64,000 nucleotides of DNA from G964291335 sp964291335 (GCA_964291335.2 OZ219748.1:2480001-2544000); one strand, 5' to 3'. Positions 15,412-24,689 are shown, numbered from the stretch's first letter. Program-made: numbers and translations. The notes: generated by a model not told the origin, from the sequence alone.

Positions 15412-17283
15412 TTATTGCCCGGCCAGCCGGCCCAGGACTGCCACAAGCTCTCTTAATACCTCCCAATCCCGGATTTCCTTGAGGGTGACCGTGAGGACGA
15501 AGGTTGTCTCCCCACTCCCCGAGTCAATGGTGATATCCGGCGAGACCGGCCTCGGCGTCGGCGTCGGGGTTGGCGTTGGGGTGTTGGTAGGCGTTGGTGT
15601 GGGTGTGGGCGTATCGGTTGGCGTGGCGGTGGGCGTGGGGGTATCGGTTGGCGTGGCGGTGGGCGTGGGGGTATCGGTTGGCGTGGCGGTGGGCGTGGGG
15701 GTATCGGTTGGCGTGGCGGTGGGCGTGGGGGTATCGGTTGGCGTGGCGGTGGGCGTGGGTGTATCGGTTGGCGTGGCGGTGGGCGTGGGGGTATCCGTTG
15801 GCGTGGCGGTGGGTGTGGGCGTATCCGTTGGCGTGGCGGTCGGCGTGGGTGTGTCGGTTGGCGTAGCGGTGTTTGTGGGGGTCGGGGTGGGGCTCAGCGT
15901 CCCGGTGGGCGTGGGGGTATCGGTAGGCGTGGGCGTGGGGGTATCGGTTGGGGTATTGGTGGGCGTAGGGGTATCGGTTGGGGTATTGGTGGGCGTAGGG
16001 GTATCGGTAGGGGTATTGGTGGGCGTGGGGGTATCGGTAGGCGTGTTGGTAGGCGTAGGGGTATCGGTAGGGGTGTTGGTGGGCGTGGGGGTATCGGTTG
16101 GTGTATTGGTGGGCGTGGGGGTATCGGTAGGGGTGTTGGTGGGCGTGGGGGTATCAGTAGGGGTATTGGTGGGCGTAGGCGTGGGGGTATCGGGAGGCGC
16201 AACCGGCACATTGAAACGCACATTTACGCCGGTCACATCCAGGGTAAATTCCCAGTCTTCCAGCCGCAGCAGCAGATAACTGACCCCGGTGAGACTGTTC
16301 ACTGACAGGCTATACGGCGTCCTTTCCGTGGTTTCCGAAACCGTACCCAGCTGAGTGTCACTGGCATTGTAGGCGAAGAAGTGAGCATCGAACTTGGCCG
16401 CCTCTGGAACGGTTTTTACCTCTGCGCCAAAGTTCCCATCGGACGCCGGCGACACATTAAAACGGAACCAGGTCGACACGGTGGAGCCCCCGCTGCCGGC
16501 GTCGCGTCTATTGGTAATGGAACTGACAACCACATCCTGGTTGGCTGCGTTAATTACATACGGGTCTCCCTGGGTCCCGGCGCCGCTGGAGACCCCCAGG
16601 TTTGACGGCAGGGGCGTAGGGGTGGGCATAGGCGTGGGGGTATCGGTAGGCGTGTTGGTGGGCGTAGGCGTGGGGGTATCGGTAGGCGTGTTGGTGGGTG
16701 TGTTGGTGGGCGTTGGCGTGTGCAGCAGCGGCAACAGCGCTGCCGGTACATTGAAACGCACATTTACGCCGGTCACATCCAGATTATTTTCCCAGTCTTC
16801 CACCCGGAGCAGCAGATAACTGACCCCGGTCAGATTATCCACTGACAGGCTATACGGCGTCCTTTCCGTGGTTTCCGAAACCGTACCCAGCTGAGTGTCA
16901 CTGGCATTGTAGGCGAAGAAATGAGTATCGAACTTGGCCGCCGTTGGAGCGGTTTTTATCTCTGCGCCAAAGTTCCCGTTGGACGCCGGCGTTATATTAA
17001 AACGGAACCAGGTCGATATGGCGTTGCCCGTGGTATCGTCGCCGCGTATGTTGATGAGGGAACTGACATCCACATCCTGGTTGGCCACGCTGATTACATA
17101 CGGGTTTCCTTGCGTCCCGGCGCCGCTGGGGACCGCCAGGTTTGACGGCAGGGGCGTGGGCGTGGGTGTGTTGGCATTCTGGGCCTGGACTTGCACCGCA
17201 GGTTGCAGCCCCAGGACGGCCAGAAACAGCAGGGCTGCCACGACCAACCCGCCCCCAATCAAATGCAGTTGCTTTACCTTCAT
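15412..17283 (-). CDS. Secreted Thr/Pro-repeat protein with two copies of an unassigned domain
   Basis: The 623-residue protein starts with a signal peptide (residues 1-35, ending VQVQAQ). An unassigned domain of about 135 residues appears twice (about 47-180 and 227-362). Its marks are GAGTQGNPYVI, FFAYNASDTQLG and SYLLLRVEDWE. About 200 residues of TNTPTDTPTP and TATPTDTPTP repeats follow. The C-terminus (FVLTVTLKEIRDWEVLREL) is amphipathic, with no membrane segment or sorting motif. It is the third and last of three tandem paralogs sharing signal peptide, leader and C-terminus. Function unknown; cell-surface location is inferred. Confidence 0.75.
   Translation of the reverse strand: MKVKQLHLIGGGLVVAALLFLAVLGLQPAVQVQAQNANTPTPTPLPSNLAVPSGAGTQGNPYVISVANQDVDVSSLINIRGDDTTGNAISTWFRFNITPASNGNFGAEIKTAPTAAKFDTHFFAYNASDTQLGTVSETTERTPYSLSVDNLTGVSYLLLRVEDWENNLDVTGVNVRFNVPAALLPLLHTPTPTNTPTNTPTDTPTPTPTNTPTDTPTPMPTPTPLPSNLGVSSGAGTQGDPYVINAANQDVVVSSITNRRDAGSGGSTVSTWFRFNVSPASDGNFGAEVKTVPEAAKFDAHFFAYNASDTQLGTVSETTERTPYSLSVNSLTGVSYLLLRLEDWEFTLDVTGVNVRFNVPVAPPDTPTPTPTNTPTDTPTPTNTPTDTPTPTNTPTDTPTPTNTPTDTPTPTNTPTDTPTPTNTPTDTPTPTNTPTDTPTPTNTPTDTPTPTPTDTPTPTGTLSPTPTPTNTATPTDTPTPTATPTDTPTPTATPTDTPTPTATPTDTPTPTATPTDTPTPTATPTDTPTPTATPTDTPTPTATPTDTPTPTATPTDTPTPTPTPTNTPTPTPTPTPRPVSPDITIDSGSGETTFVLTVTLKEIRDWEVLRELVAVLGRLAGQ
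15560..16190 (-). repeat. 30-bp tandem repeat arrays (TATPTDTPTP and TNTPTDTPTP)
   Basis: Two adjoining arrays of 30-base units encode ten-residue repeats. In 15597-15870 about eight or nine units read TATPTDTPTP. In 15930-16180 about eight units read TNTPTDTPTP. Differences between units are mostly synonymous. Confidence 0.92.
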
Positions 17284-17415
17284 AGCTTAACCTCGCGTAG
17301 ATTTCCCTGGTGTCCCCAAAATAACCGACCCTCTAATTTCCGGTAAGGTCAACACCCCGGCAGGGGCGGCAATGGCAGCTGGCAGCCGGGTGTCCCTGCC
17401 GGTGGCAAGCCTGAA

Positions 17416-17442
17416 GCGCCCTGGCTCAAAGAACCAGGGCGC
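17416..17442 (-). terminator. Hairpin downstream of the second paralog, weak terminator
   Basis: A 9-bp stem (GCGCCCTGG / CCAGGGCGC) lies just after the stop of the gene at 17451-19802. It is related to the terminator at 15355-15385 but has lost the T tract on the minus strand, so read-through to the next gene is likely. Confidence 0.5.
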
Positions 17443-17450
17443 ATTCAGCG

Positions 17451-19802
17451 TTACTGGTCATCCGGGTCTTGTCGTCCAGACAGCCGGCCCAGGATTGACA
17501 CAAGCTCTCCCAGCACCTCCCATTCCCGGATCTTATCGACGGTGACCGTGAGGACGAAGGTTGCCTCTCCACTCCCTGCGTTAACGCTGACACCCGGCGA
17601 GGCTGGCGTCGGGGTCGGGGTCGGGGTGGGTGTTGGGGTGTTGGTGGGCGTTGGCGTTGGCGTTGGCGTGTCGGTCGGCGTAGCCGTGGGCGTGGGCGTG
17701 TCGGTTGGCGTAGCCGTGGGCGTGGGGGTATCCGTTGGTGTGGGCGTGGGCGTGTCGGTTGGCGTGGGGGTCGGGGTGGGGTTCAGCGCCCCGGTGGGCG
17801 TATTGGTAGGCGTGGGGGTATCCGTTGGCGTAGCCGTAGGTGTGGGCGTGTCGGTCGGCGTAGCGGTGGGTGTTGGGGTATCCGTTGGCGTAGCGGTGGG
17901 CGTGGGGGTGTCGGTTGGCAGCAACGGCAACAGCGCTGCCGGCACATTGAAACGCACGCTTATGCTGGTCACATCCAGGGTAAATTCCCAGTCTTCCATC
18001 CGCAGCAGCAGATAACTGACCCCGGTCAGGTTGTCCACTGACAGGCTGTACGGCGTCCTTTCCCGGGTTTCCGAAGCCTTACCCAGCTCACTGTTATCGG
18101 AATCGTAGGCGAAGAAGTGACCATCGAACTTGACCGCCTCTGGAGCGGTTTTTATCTCTGCGCCAAAGTTCCCGTCGTACGCCGGCGACACATTAAAACG
18201 GAACCAGGTCGCGAATGGGTCCCCAAAGTTTCCGGCTTCGCGTCTGGCGACGATGGAAGTGACAATCACATCCTGGTTGGCCACGTTAATTATATACGGG
18301 TTTCCCTGCGTCCCGTCGCCGATGGTGATCGCCAGGTTTGACGGCAGGGGTGTTGGCGTGGGGACGTTGGCTGGCGTATTGGTGGGCGTGGGGGTATCCG
18401 TCGGCGTTGGTGTAGGGGTATCCGTTGGCGTTGGCGTGCTGGTAGGCGTGGGGGTATCCGTTGGCGTATTGGTAGGCGTGGGCGTGTCCGTTGGCGTGGG
18501 GGTATCGGTAGGCGTGCTGGTAGGCGTGGGGGTATCGGTAGGCGTGCTGGTAGGCGTGGGGGTATCGGTTGGCGTATTGGTTGGCGTGGGGGTGTCCGTC
18601 GGCGTGGGCGTAGGGGTATCGGTTGGCGTATTGGTGGGCGTGGGCGTGTCCGTCGGCAGCAGCGGCAGCAGCGCTGCCGGCACATTGAAACGCACGTTTA
18701 CGCCGGTTACATTGAGGGTATATTCCCAGTCTTCCACCCGGAGCAGCAGATAACTGACCTCGGTCAGATTGTCCACTGACAGGCTATGCGGCGTCCAATC
18801 CGTGGTTTCCGAAGCCGTACCCAGCTGAGTGTTATCGGCATTGTAGGCGAAGAAGTGAGAGTCGAACTTGACCGTATCCGGAATGGTTTTTACCTCTGCG
18901 CCAAAGGTCCCGTCGTACGCCGGCGACACATTAAAACGGAACCAGGTATCCACCAACGTCGACAGTCCCACCCCGGGGGCGTCGCGTCTATTGATGAGGG
19001 AACTGACCATCACATCCTGGTTGGCTACTTTAATTACATACGGGTCTGCTTGCGTCCCGGCGCCGCTGGTAACCGACAGGTTTGACGGCAGGGCCGTGGG
19101 CGTGGGGGTGTCGGTTGGGGTATTGGTTGGCGTGGGCGTGGGGGTTGGGGTATTGGTTGGCGTGGGGGTGTCGGTTGGGGTATTGGTTGGCGTGGGCGTA
19201 GGGGTGTCGGTTGGGGTATTGGTTGGCGTGGGCGTAGGGGTGGGCGTGGGCAGCAGGGGCAGCAGCCCTGCCGGTACATTGAAACGCACATTTACGTCGG
19301 TCACGTTCAGGTTAAGTTCCCAGTCTTCTACCCGGAGCAGCAGATAACTGACTTCGGTCAGGTCGTCCACTGACAGGCTATGCGGGGTCCTTAGCCGAAA
19401 TTCCGAAGCCGTACCCAGCTGCTCATCATCGGCATTGTAGGCGAAGAAGTGAGGGTCGAACTTGGCCGCCGCTGGAGTGGTTTTTACCTCTGCGCCAAAG
19501 GTCCCGTCGTACGCCGGCGACACATTAAAACGGAACCAGGTCGCGAATGTCCCCGCAAGGTTTCCGGGTTCGCGTCTAGTGATGATGGAACTGACATCCA
19601 CATCCTGGTTGGCCACGCTGATTACATACGGGTCTGCTTGCGTCCCGGCGCCGCTGACCGCCAGGTTTGACGGCAAGGGCGTAGGCGTGGGGGCATCCTG
19701 GGCCTGGACTTGCACCGCAGGTCGCAGCCCCAGGACAGCCAGAAACAGCAGGGCGGCCACAACCAAACTTGCCCCAATCAAGTTTAATCGATTTACTTTC
19801 AT
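17451..19802 (-). CDS. Secreted Thr/Pro-repeat protein with three copies of an unassigned domain
   Basis: The 783-residue protein shares its signal peptide (ending VQVQAQ), upstream leader (GAGGTTAAG) and C-terminus (ATFVLTVTVDKIREWEVL) with its neighbours. It carries three copies of the 135-residue domain, roughly at 19680-19275, 19093-18672 and 18345-17936, separated by TPT linkers and followed by a final repeat tract. Each copy keeps WFRFNVSPAYDG, HFFAY and YLLLR-EDWE. The copies are more alike within this locus than to those at 51-57 kb, suggesting local duplication. Function unknown; likely exported. Confidence 0.75.
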   Translation of the reverse strand: MKVNRLNLIGASLVVAALLFLAVLGLRPAVQVQAQDAPTPTPLPSNLAVSGAGTQADPYVISVANQDVDVSSIITRREPGNLAGTFATWFRFNVSPAYDGTFGAEVKTTPAAAKFDPHFFAYNADDEQLGTASEFRLRTPHSLSVDDLTEVSYLLLRVEDWELNLNVTDVNVRFNVPAGLLPLLPTPTPTPTPTNTPTDTPTPTPTNTPTDTPTPTNTPTPTPTPTNTPTDTPTPTALPSNLSVTSGAGTQADPYVIKVANQDVMVSSLINRRDAPGVGLSTLVDTWFRFNVSPAYDGTFGAEVKTIPDTVKFDSHFFAYNADNTQLGTASETTDWTPHSLSVDNLTEVSYLLLRVEDWEYTLNVTGVNVRFNVPAALLPLLPTDTPTPTNTPTDTPTPTPTDTPTPTNTPTDTPTPTSTPTDTPTPTSTPTDTPTPTDTPTPTNTPTDTPTPTSTPTPTDTPTPTPTDTPTPTNTPANVPTPTPLPSNLAITIGDGTQGNPYIINVANQDVIVTSIVARREAGNFGDPFATWFRFNVSPAYDGNFGAEIKTAPEAVKFDGHFFAYDSDNSELGKASETRERTPYSLSVDNLTGVSYLLLRMEDWEFTLDVTSISVRFNVPAALLPLLPTDTPTPTATPTDTPTPTATPTDTPTPTATPTDTPTPTNTPTGALNPTPTPTPTDTPTPTPTDTPTPTATPTDTPTPTATPTDTPTPTPTPTNTPTPTPTPTPTPASPGVSVNAGSGEATFVLTVTVDKIREWEVLGELVSILGRLSGRQDPDDQ

Positions 19803-19855
19803 GACTTAACCTCGTTTAGATTTCACTCAGGTCCGAAGCCGGATATATCCGGCTC

Positions 19856-21634
19856 TTAGCGTCCAGCCAGCCGGCCCAAGACTCCTATTAGCTCTCCCAG
19901 TATATCCCAGTCTCGGATTTCCTTGAGGGTGACCGTTAGGACGAAGGTTGCCTTCCCATCCGCCGAGTCAATCCGGCTGACACCCGGCGTTGTTGGCGTC
20001 GGGGTGGGGGCGTCCGGCGGAGCCGGGGTAGGCGTAGGGGTATCCGTTGGCGTGGCGGTAGGCGTGGGGGTATCGGTTGGCGTGGCAGTGGGCGTAGGGG
20101 TATCGGTTGGCGTGGCAGTAGGCGTAGGGGTATCGGTTGGCGTGGCAGTGGGCGTAGGGGTATCGGTTGGCGTGGCAGTGGGTGTAGGGGTATCGGTTGG
20201 CGTGGCAGTGGGCGTAGGGGTATCGGTTGGCGTGGCAGTGGGCGTAGGGGTATCGGTTGGCGTGGCAGTGGGCGTAGGGGTATCGGTTGGCGTGGCGGTA
20301 GGCGTAGGGGTATCGGTTGGCGTGGCAGTAGGCGTGGGCGTGTCCGTTGGGGTAGGCGTGGCGGTATCCGCTGGAGTATCGGTCGGGGTAGGCGTGGGGG
20401 GCAGCGTCCCAGTAGGCGTGGGCGTGTCGATGGGGGTATTGGTGGGTGTAGGCGTGTCGGTGGGGGTATTGGTAGGCGTCGGCGTGTCAGTGGGCGTACT
20501 GGTGGGTGTAGGCGTGTCGGTGGGGGTATTGGTAGGCGTCGGCGTGTCGGTGGGGGTATTGGTGGGCGTCGGCGTGTCAGTGGGCGTACTGGTAGGCGTC
20601 GGCGTGTCGGTGGGCGTACTGGTAGGCGTCGGCGTGTCGGTGGGGGTATTGGTAGGCGTCGGCGTGTCGGTGGGGGTACTGGTAGGCGTCGGCGTGTCGG
20701 TGGGGGTATTGGTAGGCGTAGGCGTGTCAGTGGGCGTACTGGTAGGCGTCGGCGTGTCGGTGGGGGTACTGGTAGGCGTCGGCGTGTCGGTGGGGGTACT
20801 GGTAGGCGTCGGCGTGTCGGTGGGGGTAGGCGTGGGCGTGTCAGTGGGTACAATGGTAGGTGTTGGCGTGCTGGTGGGCAGCGTTGCGTCCGGCCTGCCC
20901 CTGGTTTCGTCCGACCAGGGGCTGGATGCCCCGGAGTTGCCCGAATGGATGCGGAAGGTGTACACTTCGCCGTTATCCAGGTTCGTTACCGTGTAGCTCG
21001 TGGTCGTCGGGCCGGCCCCGGGGATGGAGACTATCGTCCATTGCCTGTCGCTGACCTTGCGATAGTTCAAGATGTACCGGTTGATGGTGGCATCGCCCGG
21101 GTCGTTCCAGGTCAGGGTTACCTGCCCGTTTCCCGCCACCGCCCGCAGGCCGACCGGCCGGTTCAGCCTATTCGTCGGCGTGGCGGAGAGGGTTATCGAC
21201 CAGTTGCTGTTGCCATTGCTGTTGACCGCGCGAATGCGGAACTGGTACTTGGTTCCGTTATCCAGCCCGATTATGGTGTGCATGGTGGGGCCGGTTATTT
21301 CAGTTCTGACGGGCCACCTTTTGCCGGCTTCGCGCTGCTGCAAATGGTACCCGGTGATGGAATCGTCTTCCGGGTCATCCCAGCGCAGAGTTACCTGCCC
21401 GTTGCCGGGGGAGGCCTGCAGATTGGCCGGCCTGGCCGGCCTGGCCGTGCTGGTGGGCGTGGGCGTATCCGTCGGCGTATTGGTAGGGGTGGCGGTATCC
21501 GCTGGGGCAGGGGTGGGCGTGTCGGCGCCCTGGGCCTGGACTTGCACAGCAGGTTGCAGCCCCAGGACAGCCAGAAACAGCAGGGATGCCACAACCAAGC
21601 CTATCCCAATCAGGTTTAACCGATTTATCACCAT
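19856..21634 (-). CDS. Secreted fibronectin III / Thr/Pro-repeat protein
   Basis: The 592-residue protein has the same signal peptide type (1-35). Two fibronectin type III-like domains follow, at about 65-152 (ANLQASPGNGQVTLRWDDPE, YQFRIRAVNSNGNSNWS) and 157-250. About 300 residues of TPTSTPTDTPTP and TATPTDTPTP repeats come next, then the amphipathic C-terminus FVLTVTLKEIRDWDILGEL. It is the first gene of the minus-strand trio and lies 68 bases below a good promoter. It differs from the other two in having Fn3 domains instead of the 135-residue domain. Adhesion or matrix roles are plausible but not shown. Confidence 0.75.
   Translation of the reverse strand: MVINRLNLIGIGLVVASLLFLAVLGLQPAVQVQAQGADTPTPAPADTATPTNTPTDTPTPTSTARPARPANLQASPGNGQVTLRWDDPEDDSITGYHLQQREAGKRWPVRTEITGPTMHTIIGLDNGTKYQFRIRAVNSNGNSNWSITLSATPTNRLNRPVGLRAVAGNGQVTLTWNDPGDATINRYILNYRKVSDRQWTIVSIPGAGPTTTSYTVTNLDNGEVYTFRIHSGNSGASSPWSDETRGRPDATLPTSTPTPTIVPTDTPTPTPTDTPTPTSTPTDTPTPTSTPTDTPTPTSTPTDTPTPTNTPTDTPTPTSTPTDTPTPTNTPTDTPTPTSTPTDTPTPTSTPTDTPTPTNTPTDTPTPTNTPTDTPTPTSTPTDTPTPTNTPTDTPTPTNTPIDTPTPTGTLPPTPTPTDTPADTATPTPTDTPTPTATPTDTPTPTATPTDTPTPTATPTDTPTPTATPTDTPTPTATPTDTPTPTATPTDTPTPTATPTDTPTPTATPTDTPTPTATPTDTPTPTATPTDTPTPTPAPPDAPTPTPTTPGVSRIDSADGKATFVLTVTLKEIRDWDILGELIGVLGRLAGR
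20025..20870 (-). repeat. 30-bp tandem repeat arrays in the Fn3 surface gene
   Basis: Two arrays of ten-codon units: TATPTDTPTP at about 20030-20340 and T(N/S)TPTDTPTP at about 20420-20840, joined by a short non-repeat piece. The 30-base periodicity is visible on every line of the sequence. Confidence 0.92.
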
Positions 21635-21707
21635 AACTTATACCTCGCGTAAGTTTCACTTATGTCTGAAGGCAACCGCCCCTGTTCGGGACAGGCCCCG
21701 GTTAGGG

Positions 21708-21736
21708 ATTTTAGCGGATAATTTCGGCAAGGTCAA
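21708..21736 (-). promoter_or_regulatory. Promoter of the minus-strand repeat-protein trio
   Basis: The minus strand has TTGACC (21731-21736), 17 bases, TAAAAT (21708-21713). A leader of about 68 bases would precede the ATG at 21634. A degraded relative of this promoter (TTGACCTTACCGGAAATTAG) is seen before the third gene, near 17350. Confidence 0.75.
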
Positions 21737-22170
21737 TATCACGGAAAAAGTGGTAAGAGCGGATAGCCGGGTCGGTGGCATTTCAGCTCGGCGGCCTTCA
21801 CGGGCGCCACTCACCGGCTATATAAAACAGCGCCATAAGGGGTCACCAAAGCCCAGCGCAAAGGCCGCCGCCAGCAGCGCCCCTGGCAGAAATTGCAAGC
21901 TGTATCGCCTGGTATTTCGAGTTGCAGGCATCTAAAGTAATACTTGCCCCCGGTCTTTCTCTTTTTGTTTTCGGTTGGCAACCTTGCATTAAGCGCCGAG
22001 ACGGCCCCGTAAATGCCAAGGACCGAGTTTCGACCAGTTCCAGGAAAAGCACTGGTATTTTTCAGTTGTCAGCTTGCGCCTGAAGCCGCAGGTTGAGCGT
22101 TTGGCGCAGCAATGCGGCAGGCTGGCCCGCCGCTGGGGCAGATTGGACGTCAAAATGCCCCGGATTCCCC
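21737..22170. other. Intergenic region, no gene seen
   Basis: These 434 bases lie between the promoter of the repeat-protein trio and the stop of the next minus-strand gene. I see no coding signal, RNA gene or convincing terminator in either direction. Confidence 0.5.
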
Positions 22171-23235
22171 CTACAGAGCGTTCAGCAGAGGCTCGTAGTG
22201 TCTGGGGAACCAGACCGGCCGGCTGGCCGCATTAAGGTAGGGGCGCAGGTCCGGGGCTCGCCCGGCTGCGTCGCTGCCGGCTGCCGGCGGGCAAACCACC
22301 CCGGCCACATCGCACATCATTGCAAAAAGCTCGCTGACCTGCGGGTGAACCTTAATCTCAATGTTGCCCACGGCCCGCTGAAAATCCCGGTTCTTGCTGT
22401 CCAAATCCGCTGCCAGCTCTTGCAGCTGGTTCTCCCGGCTGCGCAAGGCGCGCCGGCTGTCTTTTCGGTCGGACAGCAGCTTGAAATAAGTTTCCAGGAT
22501 GCTGAAAGCCTTGTGGCCCCGGTAAACCGCCAGCCCCAGATAAATGGCGGCAATGGGCAGGGCGACCGGCCAGGCAAAGGGTATCCAAACGCCGACTGCG
22601 CCGGTAACCACCGCCGCCCCGGTCCAGAAAGGGGCTTGAAGCAGGGATGAAGTGGATTTTGCCAGCTGGTTCGACATTTCAGTTGATTGGGTGGTTATCC
22701 GGTTTTCCAGCTCCTGGAGGTTAACCTCGCCCGAGGCGATCACCCCTTCGCGGCGCTGGTTGAACTGCCGGCTGAACTCCTGGCTCAACTCGGCGCTGAG
22801 CCGCTCAACATCCCAGCCATCGCTTCGGGCGGCCCAGGCGTCAATCCGGGGCCGGACGAACCGGCCCGATTTCAGGTGGTCGAACATTTCCGCCAGGTCG
22901 AAGAGCAGGCCGTACTCTTCCGGGTTCGGGCCGGTGGGAATAATGAACAAGGGCAGCGGGCATTCCGGGAACAACCGGTCGAAAGCGTCGCCGGGCAATT
23001 TTTGCAGCTGCCCGGCCAGGGTGGCCGTACCTTTCAGCAAGCCTTCGCCGGCATCCTGGGACAGATTTATCGAGGCTTTGGTAAGGTCTGCTATATTTGC
23101 GGCGGAACCGGTCAGGGCATTACCCACGCCCTGGGCCGTGTCTTGCGCGGTTTTACCGGCCGCCTCGCCCAGTTTTCGGGTCTGGCGAGTGGCGGCGTTC
23201 AGCGAATTCCGCAGCCTCCGATTAGGCTGATTCAT
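22171..23235 (-). CDS. Membrane-associated protein of unknown function
   Basis: This 354-residue protein is not recognised. It has a helical Ala/Gly/Thr-rich N-terminal part, a middle segment with PLPLFIIPTGPNPEEYG, two adjoining hydrophobic segments at about 205-245 (GAAVVTGAVGVWIPFAW and LPIAAIYLGLAVY), and a predicted coiled coil at about 255-300 (RALRSRENQLQELAADLDS). The start is the ATG at 23235 with AGGGGG before it; a TTG at 23253 is less likely. It lies 41 bases downstream of the following minus-strand gene (stop at 23277), so it may be co-transcribed with it. Confidence 0.6.
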   Translation of the reverse strand: MNQPNRRLRNSLNAATRQTRKLGEAAGKTAQDTAQGVGNALTGSAANIADLTKASINLSQDAGEGLLKGTATLAGQLQKLPGDAFDRLFPECPLPLFIIPTGPNPEEYGLLFDLAEMFDHLKSGRFVRPRIDAWAARSDGWDVERLSAELSQEFSRQFNQRREGVIASGEVNLQELENRITTQSTEMSNQLAKSTSSLLQAPFWTGAAVVTGAVGVWIPFAWPVALPIAAIYLGLAVYRGHKAFSILETYFKLLSDRKDSRRALRSRENQLQELAADLDSKNRDFQRAVGNIEIKVHPQVSELFAMMCDVAGVVCPPAAGSDAAGRAPDLRPYLNAASRPVWFPRHYEPLLNAL

Positions 23236-23276
23236 ACTGGCCCCCTTTTGCACAGATAAGGGTGACGCCGGGTTTG

Positions 23277-24140
23277 CTACCCCAGAAACTCCTTAATCCA
23301 CTGGTTATAGTCGCTGCGACGGGTCAGCTGGGCCATCAGGTCGGCTGAGGCCAGGCGGTCCGAGAGGTCTGCCGGGGCAGCCCCATCGCGCAGGGCTTGC
23401 ATGGTATCGTAGGCGGCCTTTACTGCGGCGGCGAAGGGCAGATGGCCTTGCAGGGCCACCCTTACGCCGGCGCCGCTCAAAAAGTCGAGGTCGGCCAGCT
23501 CGCCGCCGGCGCCGCCCAGCAGCAGGGGGATTTTCACCGCGGCGCTGACCGCCTCCACCTCGGCCCTGGTCTGGGCGCCGGCCAGGAACATAGCGTCCAC
23601 GCCGGCCTGCTCGTAAGCCCTGGCCCGTTTGATGGCTTCGGCCACGCCGCCGACCCGCAGGGCGCTGCTGCGGCCGGCAATTACCAGGGCCGGGTCCTGG
23701 CGGCCCGACAGGGCGGCCTTCATCTTGCCCACGCCTTCTGCCACCGAAATCAACTGGCCTTCGCCGGGGCTGCCATAGCTCAAGGGCAGTTGCGTATCTT
23801 CAATAGTCAGGCAGGCCACCCCGGCCGTCTCCAGTTCTTCCACCGTGCGGCGGACGTTCAGGGCATTGCCGTAGCCGTGGTCGGCATCCACCATCAGGCT
23901 CAGGTCGCCGGCCCGGCAAATGCGGTGAATCTGCTGGGCAAACTCGGTCAGCGTCAGCACAATCAGGTCCGGCGCGCCGAGCACCGTGCCGGAAGCGATG
24001 GAGCCGGCAAACATCCCTACCTCAAAACCCAGGTCTTCGGCGGCCCGGGCAGAGATAGGGTCAAAAACCGAAGCGGGATGCACGCAGCGGTCTCCTTCCA
24101 GAATAGCCCGGTAGCGTTCCCTTCGTGCCGTCAGGTTCAT
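23277..24140 (-). CDS. Isocitrate lyase/PEP mutase-family protein, oxaloacetate decarboxylase-like
   Basis: The 287-residue protein belongs to the PEP mutase/ICL superfamily by VDADHGYGNALNVRRTVEEL and ACLTIEDTQLP. The DADHGYGNALNV form with EDT is the one known from PA4872-type oxaloacetate decarboxylases. It lacks the KKCGH catalytic loop of isocitrate lyases. A Mg-dependent decarboxylation or C-C lyase reaction on a 2-oxo or malate-like acid is therefore likely. The start at 24140 has AGAGG 7 bases before it and gives the family N-terminus; the frame is open to 24212. Confidence 0.8.
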   Translation of the reverse strand: MNLTARRERYRAILEGDRCVHPASVFDPISARAAEDLGFEVGMFAGSIASGTVLGAPDLIVLTLTEFAQQIHRICRAGDLSLMVDADHGYGNALNVRRTVEELETAGVACLTIEDTQLPLSYGSPGEGQLISVAEGVGKMKAALSGRQDPALVIAGRSSALRVGGVAEAIKRARAYEQAGVDAMFLAGAQTRAEVEAVSAAVKIPLLLGGAGGELADLDFLSGAGVRVALQGHLPFAAAVKAAYDTMQALRDGAAPADLSDRLASADLMAQLTRRSDYNQWIKEFLG

Positions 24141-24188
24141 AATCGTTCCTCTCTCCTGTGATATACTGGCCGCCCCGGGAGCGGAAAT

Positions 24189-24215
24189 AATGGCCCCGAG
24201 GCTGGGGGCCATTTT
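24189..24215. other. Hairpin between divergent genes
   Basis: A 9-bp perfect stem (AATGGCCCC / GGGGCCATT) with a 7-base loop is followed by TT on the + strand. It lies between divergent genes, so a classical terminator is not expected; role unknown. Confidence 0.4.
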
Positions 24216-24326
24216 AGCACAAAGGGAGCCGCTCCAAGGAAAACGGAAAGCAGGAACCTGGCGGCCCGGCAGGATCTGGCCCGGAACCCTGGCTTGTTCT
24301 ACCGGTCGTTGCCGGTTGGAGGCGAG

Positions 24327-24677
24327 GTGGGAACCTTCTACGTTGATTTCACCCTTTGGAACCGGGAGCGAACCCAGTCCTGCACCCTGACCGGCCTGGT
24401 TGACAGCGGGGTATCATACACCCTGGTTCCGGCGTCGGCGCTGGATGAACTGGGCATTGAGCCGGCGGCGCGGGAACGGTTCAGCCTGGCGGACGGGTCA
24501 CTTCAGGAACTGCCGGTCGGCCGGGCCGACGTGGAACTGGACGGCCGAATCAGGACGGTTTATGTCGTTTTTGGCGCCGGCGAAAAGGCGCGGTTGGGCG
24601 CAATGACTCTGGATGCCTTCAGTCTGGCCGTCGACGCCAGGAACCGCCGCCTGGTTCGGGCCGAACCGCCGCTTTAA
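24327..24677 (+). CDS. Retropepsin-like aspartic protease domain protein
   Basis: This 116-residue protein contains GLVDSGVSYTLVPASALDEL. Small bacterial retropepsin-like proteins (clan AA) have LVDTGATYT at this place, with Asp as the catalytic residue; here Thr is replaced by Ser, which aspartic proteases tolerate. LGAMTLDAFSLAVD near the end matches the usual second conserved block. I choose a GTG at 24327, with GGAGG just before, because homologues typically begin MGTFYV. Substrate and activity are unknown. It precedes a DUF429 gene by 12 bases. Confidence 0.65.
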   Translation: MGTFYVDFTLWNRERTQSCTLTGLVDSGVSYTLVPASALDELGIEPAARERFSLADGSLQELPVGRADVELDGRIRTVYVVFGAGEKARLGAMTLDAFSLAVDARNRRLVRAEPPL

Positions 24678-24689
24678 TGAAGCCGTGAG

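Noticed and set aside
15560..16190. Regular 30-bp direct repeats as a possible CRISPR array
   Set aside because: There are no unique spacers; the repeats are contiguous, in frame, and encode TATPTDTPTP. No cas genes are near.
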